Shown piece by piece: positions 1 through 8,298 of a stretch of 64,000 bases of DNA. A program made the position numbers and the translations under genes. Under the pieces are notes generated by a model. The model saw only the letters and a program-made list of their open reading frames with translations. It was not told the DNA's origin and ran no database searches. The stretch's first letter is position 1; each line of letters begins with the position of its first letter. The DNA comes from Bacteroidota bacterium (lineage in GTDB: Bacteria > Bacteroidota > Bacteroidia > B-17B0 > Aurantibacillaceae), in contig JACCXH010000049.1 of assembly GCA_013697245.1 (NCBI GenBank), positions 124,001-188,000 on the forward strand. Direction: 5' to 3'.

Positions 1-57
1 AAGAAAGATCTTCTGTTTATAGAGTCCATTTTAATGCAATTTTAAATATTAATCATT

Positions 58-88
58 TAAAGATACAAATGCTTCGCTATTTCGCAAA
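58..88 (-). promoter_or_regulatory. Bacteroidota-type promoter reading leftward out of the window
   Basis: On the minus strand this reads TTTG (88-85), a 19-base spacer, then TATCTTTA (65-58), matching the Bacteroidota primary-sigma pattern TTTG-N19-TAnnTTTG except for the last base. The target gene would begin left of the window. The spacer ends in GCATTTG, as in the promoters at 2946-2976 and 4124-4154. Nothing else is recognisable in bases 1-163. Confidence 0.55.
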
Positions 89-163
89 GAAATGTAGTTA
101 AAAGACAAGTTTATAATTTAAATCGCTACAGTGTGTAATAGAAAACTGTGTATAAAATGCAAA

Positions 164-1132
164 TTATTCCTTAATAAATTTCGAAGAAAAGATCCGGTTA
201 GATGATCGCATCTTTAGAAAATAAATTCCGGGTGCCAAATTTTGAACGTTTACTGATCCATTAATTTCTTCCTGCTCCATTACAATTTTTCCAAATACAT
301 CGTAAATTGAAAGAGAGCTTACATCAATATTTTCGAAGATGATGGAGCTACTTACCGGGTTTGGATAAACAGAAAAAACAGTTGGCTTTAATTCCGGGAT
401 AGCATCTATGGTGCCACAGGTAACTGCAGAAGTTGGAACAAAAGTGGTGTAGTTTGTAAGACTTACCACATTCTGGGGTTTAGAAAAACAAGATAATCCT
501 GAACCTGATTCAAAATCTGTAAAAATTGAATTCCATGGACCGAGCGCACTACCCATACCTTCCATCACATAAATAGTTTTTTGAAATTGAAAAATAGAGT
601 TATTTTCTACTCTGAAACGTTTATGGTAGTTTGTTGCAAATTGAAATGAATCAATAGAAAGTATTTTAAAATAAATAGGATTGTTAGAAGACCATGAAAT
701 AGATCTCCAGCTTAAACTATCTCCAACAGTTTTATTATTGAAGTCATAAAATATATTGCTTGTTGTTGGTGTATAATTCGCCGGTAATGTTGGTGTGAAA
801 TAAACTTTCTTATTTAAACTGTCATTCATAACATAACCGCGAAAAGCATTCGTAAAATTTCCGGGCACACTTCCATCCGTACATGGAGTAGAACAAGGCA
901 CACGGCTGTAAATGGCCGATTGGTATAATTTTAACCAGGTATTACCATTATTTGAAACAAAGCCATTAAATTGAAAACTTGCATATTCATTAACGTAACA
1001 ACAATAGACGCTTGAAATTCTCATTGAACTTTGAGTGTTCCAAACCAAAGTTGAATCTACCGGTTGGTATTTTTGAGAGTAAGTCACTCCAAAAAATAAA
1101 AAACCAAAAATGGCAAGTAGTAATTTTTTCAT
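164..1132 (-). CDS. Secreted protein with T9SS type A C-terminal sorting domain
   Basis: A 322-residue exported protein. The N-terminus MKKLLLAIFGFLFFGVTYSQ is a clear Sec signal peptide, so the start is placed at 1132; an in-frame ATG 48 bases upstream would add an implausible extension. The last ~75 residues form a T9SS type A sorting domain: YPNPVSSSIIFENI, then IYDVFGKIV, then LAPGIYFLKM and the basic end KFIKE. By family knowledge it would be exported by Sec, then carried across the outer membrane by T9SS and anchored or released. The central region has several cysteines (CCYV, CSTPC) but no domain I recognise. A TAAATTTA box lies 3 bases before the ATG. Its function beyond secretion is unknown. 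Confidence 0.85.
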   Translation of the reverse strand: MKKLLLAIFGFLFFGVTYSQKYQPVDSTLVWNTQSSMRISSVYCCYVNEYASFQFNGFVSNNGNTWLKLYQSAIYSRVPCSTPCTDGSVPGNFTNAFRGYVMNDSLNKKVYFTPTLPANYTPTTSNIFYDFNNKTVGDSLSWRSISWSSNNPIYFKILSIDSFQFATNYHKRFRVENNSIFQFQKTIYVMEGMGSALGPWNSIFTDFESGSGLSCFSKPQNVVSLTNYTTFVPTSAVTCGTIDAIPELKPTVFSVYPNPVSSSIIFENIDVSSLSIYDVFGKIVMEQEEINGSVNVQNLAPGIYFLKMRSSNRIFSSKFIKE

Positions 1133-1195
1133 ATTTAAATTTACGAATTTTTTTTTAAAATAAAAACTCTTACTCAGCAATCAATTATTTATTTG

Positions 1196-1822
1196 TTAAT
1201 TGTTATATAGTTGCAAATACTCAACTTGTTTTAGAATAAAGTGTTTATTCCAATAATAAGTTGTGGCATCGACTCTTTCTTTAATATATTTATTGTATAT
1301 TTCTTCTTTATCTTTTATAAAATGTTCTATATCTCCATTCTTCTTGCTTTCATGACCTTTTTTTGTAAAAACAAGGTAATAGCCAAAATCATTAACACTT
1401 AAAAAATATTCGGTCATGTAATTTTTTGCATTGTATTTTATCGAATAAAAATTACCACCAGAATAATAAATACAAAATAGTTCTTTATTGCCACCAATGT
1501 AAACGCCATATCTTTTTTCGCCTTTACTAATGGCGTAGATCGGTTCAGTCTTACCTTTTGGATCAAAGATCCTAAAGGCAAATATGGAAGAATCTTTATG
1601 AAGATGGAATTTAATTTTTTTATTGCTTTTTTTATCTGTAAAAGAAACTTTTCCATAATCATAAACAATATCATCTCCTACAAGCGAATCCTTTTTATTA
1701 TTAAAAAAGGCGTCGCTTGTTTTGTAATAATATAGCTTTGTTATCCCGGTTATTTGTATGTTCTGAGATACCGCATTTAAAACTAAAAAACTAAAAAATA
1801 ATAGTATGAGCTGCTTGTTCAT
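1196..1822 (-). CDS. Secreted protein of unknown function
   Basis: This 208-residue protein starts with a signal peptide (MNKQLILLFFSFLVLNAVSQ), giving a mature protein of about 188 residues that is rich in Lys, Tyr and Asp. I recognise no domain. The start codon lies only 4 bases after the stop of the lipoprotein gene at 1827-2357, so the two are probably cotranscribed. Its stop is 63 bases before the start of the T9SS protein at 1132, so that gene could belong to the same unit. It is probably periplasmic or surface-associated. Confidence 0.7.
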   Translation of the reverse strand: MNKQLILLFFSFLVLNAVSQNIQITGITKLYYYKTSDAFFNNKKDSLVGDDIVYDYGKVSFTDKKSNKKIKFHLHKDSSIFAFRIFDPKGKTEPIYAISKGEKRYGVYIGGNKELFCIYYSGGNFYSIKYNAKNYMTEYFLSVNDFGYYLVFTKKGHESKKNGDIEHFIKDKEEIYNKYIKERVDATTYYWNKHFILKQVEYLQLYNN

Positions 1823-1826
1823 TCGC

Positions 1827-2357
1827 TTATCTTGTTTTTATTTCCGTTGTAACTGTTTTACTCGAATTATCTAATGCCATTTGGTAGAGTGCTTTTTTGT
1901 CTTTAGGAGTTGTGTTATTAAATGCAGCAGATACATCCAGGTATTTTGTTTCAGGATAATAAAAAGACACAGTAGCCAGGTCGACAATAGTGCCAATCCC
2001 AAGTGTAATGGGAGCTTCCAGCACAAGGAAAAGAATTCCTTTACCGGCTTTTCCTTTCATATTTAATGTTGTTGTTTTTCCTCCGGCTGTCAGCTCGATC
2101 TTGTTATTATGACGTACTTTTATTAATGCTGCAGGGTGACGAAATTTGGTCTTCTCTCTCATGTTTGCGCTGTGCGTCTGTGTTACAAAATTGGCCATGG
2201 TCTGCTCTTTTACATCAATTTTTTTACCATTGTGTTTTACCTGTATATCGTCCGGCGCTCCTACTAAATAAATTGGGCGTTTGCCAAAATAGCCAGACCA
2301 CATACAGCTGCTTAAACTAAATGATACTATTATTGCTAAGGAGATTACTTTTTTCAT
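1827..2357 (-). CDS. Putative lipoprotein of unknown function
   Basis: A 176-residue protein with a lipoprotein signal peptide: a hydrophobic stretch ends in the lipobox LSSC, placing the lipidated cysteine at about residue 18. A hydrophobic glycine-rich segment (KGILFLVLEAPITLGIGTIV, near residues 106-125) may be membrane-associated. The segment APDDIQVKHNGKKIDV resembles PEGA-like beta repeats in which a polar prefix precedes a ligand loop, but I cannot assign it with confidence. A minus-strand TACTTTTG box about 30-50 bases upstream is a plausible -7 element. It is the first gene of a likely two-gene unit with the secreted protein at 1196-1822. Confidence 0.7.
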   Translation of the reverse strand: MKKVISLAIIVSFSLSSCMWSGYFGKRPIYLVGAPDDIQVKHNGKKIDVKEQTMANFVTQTHSANMREKTKFRHPAALIKVRHNNKIELTAGGKTTTLNMKGKAGKGILFLVLEAPITLGIGTIVDLATVSFYYPETKYLDVSAAFNNTTPKDKKALYQMALDNSSKTVTTEIKTR

Positions 2358-2551
2358 AATTGGATAGATTAATTTAAAAATTAGTGAATTGGCGCCAAAA
2401 GTAGCAAAATAACCTTAGCCATAACTAAATAATACCGGATTAGATCAACTGGCTTTATAAGTGGTTGTATTTTTGAGTGATTGAAAAATATAATTTTATG
2501 AAATGAATGAGGTCTGAACTCAGTCGACTGTTAGCGTGACTACAGAGCGCT

Positions 2552-2923
2552 TTATGACTTTTTCCAAAGAAGAAATTCTGCATTATCCGTACTTCCCATT
2601 GCCCTGATCACTTCTGTGTTATTAAAACCGGACAATTTCTGTAGTGTATTAAGCATTTCTTTTTCTCCTGTTGCACCGCCGGGTACCAAAATTACTTTTC
2701 CATTTCCACGTAAGATCCACCACAGGTCAATGCCAATTGGCCCCGAATCATTAGTGGCTATTAAAACATCTTCCAGTTCAGAGATCAATAATGAATGACT
2801 ACCATTTTTTGGTTCAGTCGTGTTTATTGAAGTATCAGTAACGGTCACTGTCCAGTTACTTTCCGGATCGAGACTAGACTGGCCCGGAAAAAATTTGTCT
2901 TTGAGTTGTGAAAATAGTCCCAT
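2552..2923 (-). CDS. Conserved hypothetical protein, cytoplasmic
   Basis: A 123-residue protein without signal peptide or membrane segment. It starts MGLFSQLKDKFF and contains alternating predicted strands and helices with a glycine-rich loop (LVPGGATGEKEML, near residues 78-90). I do not recognise the family. It is preceded by a good promoter (2946-2976) about 22 bases from the start codon, and appears to be a single-gene unit because neighbouring starts and stops are more than 60 bases away. The downstream gap to 2357 (about 190 bases) shows no strong structure. Confidence 0.65.
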   Translation of the reverse strand: MGLFSQLKDKFFPGQSSLDPESNWTVTVTDTSINTTEPKNGSHSLLISELEDVLIATNDSGPIGIDLWWILRGNGKVILVPGGATGEKEMLNTLQKLSGFNNTEVIRAMGSTDNAEFLLWKKS

Positions 2924-2945
2924 TTGATGTTGTTTTTGACCTATG

Positions 2946-2976
2946 TAAAATTACAAATGCATTGGGGTTTTGCAAA
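2946..2976 (-). promoter_or_regulatory. Promoter of the 2552-2923 gene
   Basis: Minus strand: TTTG (2976-2973), a 19-base spacer, TAATTTTA (2953-2946). The spacer ends in GCATTTG like the promoters at 58-88 and 4124-4154. The transcript would start roughly 15 bases before the ATG at 2923. Confidence 0.55.
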
Positions 2977-2986
2977 TTAAATACTA

Positions 2987-3586
2987 CTATTCATCTTCTC
3001 TATTGATCGATGTAATTTTATTCATGTTTAACATTGTTTTTAAGTCAGATCTTAAGAGTAATAGCTTTCTTTCTTTATTGTAATAGTCGCCGGGTGCTGG
3101 ATTTGATGTAAATTTTTCATATTCCGCATTGCTTTGATAAGCAGAAATAGTATCATCATTGATTTTAACTATTTTAAAAAAGGTGTAAAAACTAGAATTA
3201 AAAGTTTCGTTTCTGATCATGTAAACATCCCCAACTTTTGGATCCGCTGCATACCGAGCTTTTTCATCTTGAGTACTCAAATTTAAATTTACGATCAAGC
3301 TAATTAATATAACCACAAGAATCGGTCCTGAATAAATATAGAAAGGGTTTTTGGTAATCTTTTCATAATGTTCACGTAACGATTGATCTTCTATTACATC
3401 TTGACAATTTCCACAATGTATTTTAACTGTTTTAGTTCCGGTTGGAAAGAAAGGAATGAGATATAAATGGAAATACTCACTGAAAACCTCAATTTCAATG
3501 TTGAAAGTTTTACAATTTTTACAGGATTGTTGACTCTCACTGTATTCTTTTATTAGCATTTTATTTTTTCCGGAAATGAAAAACAT
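2987..3586 (-). CDS. Zinc-ribbon membrane protein
   Basis: A 199-residue protein with an N-terminal zinc ribbon: CKNC near residues 22-25 and CGNC near 58-61, separated by the segment YFHLYLIPFFPTGTKTV. That layout, plus an N-terminus of the MFFIxG type, matches the zinc-ribbon family common in Bacteroidota, so I keep the ATG at 3586 rather than the later one at 3559. A single hydrophobic segment (IYSGPILVVILISLIV, near residues 83-98) anchors the protein, and about 100 residues follow on the other side of the membrane. That C-terminal part has no recognised domain; partner and function are unknown. Confidence 0.7.
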   Translation of the reverse strand: MFFISGKNKMLIKEYSESQQSCKNCKTFNIEIEVFSEYFHLYLIPFFPTGTKTVKIHCGNCQDVIEDQSLREHYEKITKNPFYIYSGPILVVILISLIVNLNLSTQDEKARYAADPKVGDVYMIRNETFNSSFYTFFKIVKINDDTISAYQSNAEYEKFTSNPAPGDYYNKERKLLLLRSDLKTMLNMNKITSINREDE

Positions 3587-3662
3587 ATCACTTTATTATT
3601 TTTTCTTATTAAAACGATAGATTATAAATTCTATGGAACAGGGCAATTACTCACCAGTCATT

Positions 3663-4094
3663 TCATTTTTTGTATGAAAATTCTATTGGTAAATTCCAAT
3701 AAGTTGCAACTGATTTTCCACTCATTTTTGCCGGATTCCATTTGGGCATAACTTTAATAAGATCAATAGCAACCTGATCGCACTCTTGGCAATCATTTAA
3801 TCCTTTGAGAATTTTCAGGACTACAGCGGTTCCATCTTTAAGAATTCCTAATTGTAAATATGTGTAACCTTTTAATTTTTTTTCTTTTACTTTTTGAGGC
3901 ACCTTTAGATTAGCGACAATGAATTTTTTAAGACCTTCTGTATCTCCCTTAAATGATGCAGGGACTTCAACAACTTCAGCGAAAACAGTTTGCTCAATCA
4001 CTTTTTTTACTGAATCTTCTTTTGTTTGACCAAAGAAACGAATTGAATGAACAGAAAATAAAAAGAGTAATAACGGTAATATTTTTTGAGACAT
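3663..4094 (-). CDS. TonB C-terminal domain protein
   Basis: A 143-residue protein with a short signal peptide (LPLLLFLFSVHSIRFFGQ). Residues ~50-143 look like a TonB C-terminal/energy-transducer domain: a segment on iterative YLQLGILKDGTAVVLKIL beta strands, then CQECDQVAIDLIKVMPKWNPA and a final strand LPIEFSYKK. These are the usual landmarks (v.F.V..dG.v.....g......A...v...P.W.Pa). There is no obvious transmembrane anchor besides the cleavable signal and no Pro-rich linker, so it is probably a periplasmic relative and not a canonical TonB. The CxxC in the middle is a small oddity. A strong promoter lies at 4124-4154. Confidence 0.75.
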   Translation of the reverse strand: MSQKILPLLLFLFSVHSIRFFGQTKEDSVKKVIEQTVFAEVVEVPASFKGDTEGLKKFIVANLKVPQKVKEKKLKGYTYLQLGILKDGTAVVLKILKGLNDCQECDQVAIDLIKVMPKWNPAKMSGKSVATYWNLPIEFSYKK

Positions 4095-4123
4095 CAGTTT
4101 AATTTTTATAATATAATCTTAAT

Positions 4124-4154
4124 TAAAGATACAAATGCTTTGTGGTTTTGCAAA
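4124..4154 (-). promoter_or_regulatory. Promoter of the TonB-C domain gene
   Basis: Minus strand: TTTG (4154-4151), 19-base spacer, TATCTTTA (4131-4124), about 30 bases before the ATG at 4094. The spacer is nearly identical to that at 2946-2976, including the GCATTTG end. Confidence 0.6.
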
Positions 4155-4164
4155 GTTAATTATA

Positions 4165-5043
4165 TTAAGCGCAGCCACTTATATCTAAGTCATCAATTAT
4201 ATCAAATGGAATTATTAGCTTTTCAAAATTCACTAGACTTCCGTCAGGGTTTTTCTCAAAATTAGTAAAAATGCATATGTCTGTATTGGCTGCTCTTAAA
4301 TGGTCGGTGTTATTTTTAATAAATTTCGCAGCTTTACAAACATTCTTTGAATTTAAAGTATCGACAGCTTGCCAAAAGCCAATCAAAACACTTGTCATTT
4401 CATCTACTAGCGGGGCAAGTGGAAATTTTCCATTTATTTTTTTTAACTCTGGTTTTAATATTGAACCCCATTCATTATAGTTTTTGAGGAGCTCATTTGA
4501 GTCAAAAGTCATTTCTGATTTCGCAATATATGACCCGTCGGGATTTCGCTTAGTTGAAAGATTGAAGTCTTTCAGCGGCAGTCCGCAATGTTGAGAATAA
4601 TTTCTTAGTTTATAAAAAAATCTGTAACAAAAAAAAGTTTCAAAGTAGTAGTGAGTTATTTCTTTAAACTCATTTGCTTCTGGTGATATTTCCCCAAACT
4701 TTCTTTTAATATGAGTTTCATTATGGTCGATAAAGGACTTAATTGAACTCAAGTAATTTAAAAAAAGTCTATTGAAATTTAAATGATGTTTATAATACTT
4801 CTGCCGATCGCCTACAAGAATCCATGAGCTAGATATCATGTCTTTCACATCTCTGTTGAAAGTGTCAACAAAATCGTTTTTGTTTAAAAATGTTATTTCA
4901 AAAAGTCTTTTATTGCTTTCTAAGTCATGAATCTCTTTGATAGAATCCAAAAATGTTTGATGTTGTTCGTATGACAATTCTTCACCTAGGTCTATAGAAG
5001 GACTTGTCTTTTCATTTTTTATTGTGCCAAGTCTAATTTCCAT
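4165..5043 (-). CDS. Alpha-helical protein with HEPN-like RNYSQH motif
   Basis: A 292-residue protein, soluble, apparently almost entirely alpha-helical, with no signal peptide. Around residues 148-153 it has LRNYSQHCGLPL, an R-N-x3-H pattern of the type that forms the active site of HEPN ribonucleases. The long helices flanking this motif fit a HEPN-like bundle, but I cannot show the fold from sequence alone. No partner nucleotidyltransferase or antitoxin gene is adjacent. The gene sits alone between housekeeping genes, which is compatible with an accessory or defence role. An alternative is an unrelated helical protein with a chance match. Confidence 0.6.
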   Translation of the reverse strand: MEIRLGTIKNEKTSPSIDLGEELSYEQHQTFLDSIKEIHDLESNKRLFEITFLNKNDFVDTFNRDVKDMISSSWILVGDRQKYYKHHLNFNRLFLNYLSSIKSFIDHNETHIKRKFGEISPEANEFKEITHYYFETFFCYRFFYKLRNYSQHCGLPLKDFNLSTKRNPDGSYIAKSEMTFDSNELLKNYNEWGSILKPELKKINGKFPLAPLVDEMTSVLIGFWQAVDTLNSKNVCKAAKFIKNNTDHLRAANTDICIFTNFEKNPDGSLVNFEKLIIPFDIIDDLDISGCA

Positions 5044-5111
5044 ACAGATTGTATCTACTTCTAATTTAGGATGAAAACATCATTCTAATTTAATTTTCAA
5101 TTCACAAGCTC

Positions 5112-6482
5112 TTACCCCATCTTCGCCACAGCCTCAATAATATCGTGCTTGGTAATAATGTGCATGTTGCCGCCAAGGTCGCGTAATAATACGGCGTTGT
5201 TATCTTTGGTAATTAATTTACTTACTTCTTCAATAGGTGCTTTTTCGCCAACAATAGGGAAGGGTGCCTGCATTAACGATTTTACGGTGTAATTTTTCAC
5301 ATCATTATTCTCCATTAATTTTCCAAAAATATAATTGTCGTTCAACGAGCCTACAAATTCGCCTTTATCGGTTACAGGTATTTGCGAGATAAAGAACTTG
5401 CTTAAGGTCTCTAACGCTTCCTGCACTGTTGCATTTACATCTACCGTTAATAATTTTTGGTTCTTATGGTTGGCAACTAGATCAATTGCTTTTGGTTTGG
5501 TTACTTCTAAAAAGTGACGGTCGCGCATCCAGTCATCATTAAACATTTTACCCATGTAACGGGTGCCATGATCATGAAAAATAACTACAACAACATCACC
5601 TTTTTTAAACATATGCTTCATTTGCAATAAGCCTGCCATAGCAGAACCCGCGCTGTTACCAACAAAAATGCCCTCTTCTTTAGGGATTCGGCGTGTCATC
5701 ACAGCGGCATCTTTATCAGTTACTTTTTCAAAATGATCAATGATGTTCATGTCCACATTGGCGGGTAAAAAATCTTCGCCAATACCTTCGGTGATGTAAG
5801 GGTAAATTTCGTTCTTGTCAAAAATACCGGTCTCTTTAAATTTTTTAAATACAGAGCCGTAAGTGTCAATTCCTAAAATTTTAATGTTCGGATTTTTTTC
5901 TTTTAAATATTTTCCTGTCCCACAAATAGTACCGCCGGTACCAACCCCAACAACCAGGTGTGTGATTTTTCCGTCTGTCTGGTCCCAGATCTCAGGACCT
6001 GTTTGTTCGTAATGCGCTTGTGTGTTGCTTAAGTTATCGTATTGGTTAGGCTTCCAGGCATTAGGAATTTCATTTACCAAACGCGAAGACACTGAATAAT
6101 ACGAGCGCGGATCTTCCGGCTCCACATCGGTAGGACAAACAATAACCTCTGCACCAAAAGCGCGCAGGGCATCTACTTTTTCTTTACTTTGTTTATCGGT
6201 AGTAGTGAAGATACATTTGTAACCTTTAATTACTGCGCCGATAGCTAGGCCCATACCGGTGTTACCGCTGGTGCCTTCAATAATGGTTCCGCCCGGTTTT
6301 AAACGACCATCTTTTTCTGCGTCTTCTATCATTTTAATGGCCATACGGTCTTTAATAGAGTTACCGGGATTGAAGGTCTCTACTTTTGCGTATACATCGC
6401 AAGGCAGGTCTTTAGTGATCTTATTTATTTTTACCATTGGCGTGTTGCCAATTGTCTCTAGTATCGTTTTGCAAACTTTCAT
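5112..6482 (-). CDS. PLP-dependent cystathionine beta-synthase/cysteine synthase with CBS domains
   Basis: A 456-residue enzyme. The N-terminal ~330 residues are a fold-type II PLP domain: TIGNTPMVKI at the start, NSIKDR with the PLP lysine at about residue 44, GTSGNTGMGLA for the substrate loop and GTGGTICGTGKYL for the phosphate loop. The C-terminal ~120 residues are a CBS pair (VDVNATVQEALETLSKF and later FPIVGEKAPIEEVSKLI), the regulatory arrangement of cystathionine beta-synthase. The reaction is expected to be serine plus homocysteine (or O-acetylserine plus sulfide). The start at 6482 (MKVCKTILETIGNTP) fits the family; an ATG 39 bases upstream would add an extra tail. A minus-strand TATCTTTA lies about 20-28 bases upstream. 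Confidence 0.9.
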   Translation of the reverse strand: MKVCKTILETIGNTPMVKINKITKDLPCDVYAKVETFNPGNSIKDRMAIKMIEDAEKDGRLKPGGTIIEGTSGNTGMGLAIGAVIKGYKCIFTTTDKQSKEKVDALRAFGAEVIVCPTDVEPEDPRSYYSVSSRLVNEIPNAWKPNQYDNLSNTQAHYEQTGPEIWDQTDGKITHLVVGVGTGGTICGTGKYLKEKNPNIKILGIDTYGSVFKKFKETGIFDKNEIYPYITEGIGEDFLPANVDMNIIDHFEKVTDKDAAVMTRRIPKEEGIFVGNSAGSAMAGLLQMKHMFKKGDVVVVIFHDHGTRYMGKMFNDDWMRDRHFLEVTKPKAIDLVANHKNQKLLTVDVNATVQEALETLSKFFISQIPVTDKGEFVGSLNDNYIFGKLMENNDVKNYTVKSLMQAPFPIVGEKAPIEEVSKLITKDNNAVLLRDLGGNMHIITKHDIIEAVAKMG

Positions 6483-6702
6483 AATTAAATTTATAAGGCT
6501 TAAAGATAAAAAATTATGCAACCATTGGAATCATAGATTTTTGAGGGGTTATAAACAAATAATGTTGGTGAAATGTTTCCCGTTTCCATATATTTCTTAA
6601 TAATACCACATATTTACAAAAACAGGCAATTTATAGGTTTAGATGTATTATTTTGAGTTTTATGAACTATCTTTAATACCATAAAAGCTTAGTAAACAAC
6701 AC

Positions 6703-8298
6703 ATGAAAAAAATTACTATCGTCGCTTTCTTTTTCCTTACCGCTAATTTTTGTATTGGTCAAAATTGGAATGTTTTTAATGAAAACTACAGGTATAATTA
6801 TAAGTTTGATAATTCTGCATTGGTAAGTAATGTTTTATTTGTAACATCAACTGTACAAGCAGGGCCGGATATTGATTATAATATGAATCTTGTTGCTTTA
6901 CCCTGCCAGACAGGATGTCCCACACTTACTGCTACAGTAAACTCGAGTGTAATAACCGTGCCAAACAGCCAGATCATCATTCCTTTTCAACCACAATTTT
7001 TACAACGCAAAATTAAAAAATACAGCAATGGAAATGTGTTGTTATTTGACACCGCTAATTTTTTGATCCAGCCAAATTGCATCTTAAACCAGACCTGGGT
7101 ATTTGATAATGCAGCTGCTAAAAATGCTACTTGTGTGGCCGTTGGAACAAAAACTATTTTTGCAGTAAGCGACTCTATAAAAACAATAGTTATAGGGTTA
7201 AATGACACGCTGGTGCTATCAAAGAGCTTTGGTATAATTCAGTTTCCAAAACCTTACGGTTTAAATAAATATTATAGATTGGTTGGTATTGAAAATGCTG
7301 CAACATACGATGTAAACGCAGTTTATGGCACAAAAGTTCCTAATTTTTTTGATATGTATAATTATACAATTGGTGATATGTTCTATATGACGGATGAGCA
7401 CTGTGTGTATAATAATCCAAATATATACGGATCGGGTTTTTCCGAAATGTTCAAGGTAACAGGCAAAACAACCTCTTCAACAGGCTATACTTACCAGGCA
7501 ATTGGGTTAGAGAAGTATTACAATACGATCTCCAGCAATTATTGCGCGCAAACTCCAAGCACTGCTATCGCAATCAGCCAGCTTACATTTACCAATGTAG
7601 CCAGCCAGTCGGAAAACATGCTATATCCCGGTGCCCTTATGGTTGTTGGTGCGTTTAATTTAAACCCAACTGCATTAACATCTACAGCTAATCTTGCTAG
7701 TTTTTTTGGTCCATTTAATGTTATCCGTTTTACAATGGATGTAAATAACAGGTTTACTAAACAGGCAGGTTTTTTTGGCTGTGGCCAACAACTTCAATCA
7801 CCAGTTTTAATGGTAGATACTTTTGCAACATTGTATCATGTAGTTGCTAATAATAAGGATTATTTGACGCCGTATTTAATAACTAATGCCGGGCCTATAG
7901 GCTCTACCCGGTATATTTGTACCGAAGGAATTGGCAGAGTTATACAAAGCTCTGATTTTTTTGAGCACTCTAATTTGTATTGTCTTAAAAGCGCAATTAA
8001 AGGCACAGATACAATTTATGGCCCAATGCCTGATTTTGGTACGTTTGCCGGTATCAGATCTTATGATACTGATCTTAATAACAATTCATTTTATCCAAAT
8101 CCCGCCAGTCAAAAAATAAAATTCAGGTCACAAAATGCAGAGATAGAAATTTATGATGCTGCCGGAAAAAAAGTGAGATCGGCATCAATAAAAGAAAATG
8201 ATGAGATCAGTATTTCCGATCTTCCGCAAGGCTTATATTTACTAAGGATCAGAAGTGATCAAAAAACTTCGAATGAGAAGTTGATCATTGAGAAGTAA
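6703..8298 (+). CDS. Secreted protein with T9SS type A sorting domain
   Basis: A 531-residue exported protein with a signal peptide ending SANFCIGQ-like (MKKITIVAFFFLTANFCIGQ). The last ~70 residues form the sorting domain: FYPNPASQKIKF, IEIYDAAGKKV, LPQGLYLLRI and the end NEKLIIEK. The ~440-residue middle section contains several Cys pairs and Asn/Thr-rich beta-like segments but no domain I recognise. The 14 terminal bases overlap the 3' end of the convergent asparaginase gene. The 220 bases upstream, shared with the divergent PLP-enzyme gene, contain a TATCTTTA box about 25 bases before the ATG. It is likely surface-exposed or released. Confidence 0.85.
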   Translation: MKKITIVAFFFLTANFCIGQNWNVFNENYRYNYKFDNSALVSNVLFVTSTVQAGPDIDYNMNLVALPCQTGCPTLTATVNSSVITVPNSQIIIPFQPQFLQRKIKKYSNGNVLLFDTANFLIQPNCILNQTWVFDNAAAKNATCVAVGTKTIFAVSDSIKTIVIGLNDTLVLSKSFGIIQFPKPYGLNKYYRLVGIENAATYDVNAVYGTKVPNFFDMYNYTIGDMFYMTDEHCVYNNPNIYGSGFSEMFKVTGKTTSSTGYTYQAIGLEKYYNTISSNYCAQTPSTAIAISQLTFTNVASQSENMLYPGALMVVGAFNLNPTALTSTANLASFFGPFNVIRFTMDVNNRFTKQAGFFGCGQQLQSPVLMVDTFATLYHVVANNKDYLTPYLITNAGPIGSTRYICTEGIGRVIQSSDFFEHSNLYCLKSAIKGTDTIYGPMPDFGTFAGIRSYDTDLNNNSFYPNPASQKIKFRSQNAEIEIYDAAGKKVRSASIKENDEISISDLPQGLYLLRIRSDQKTSNEKLIIEK

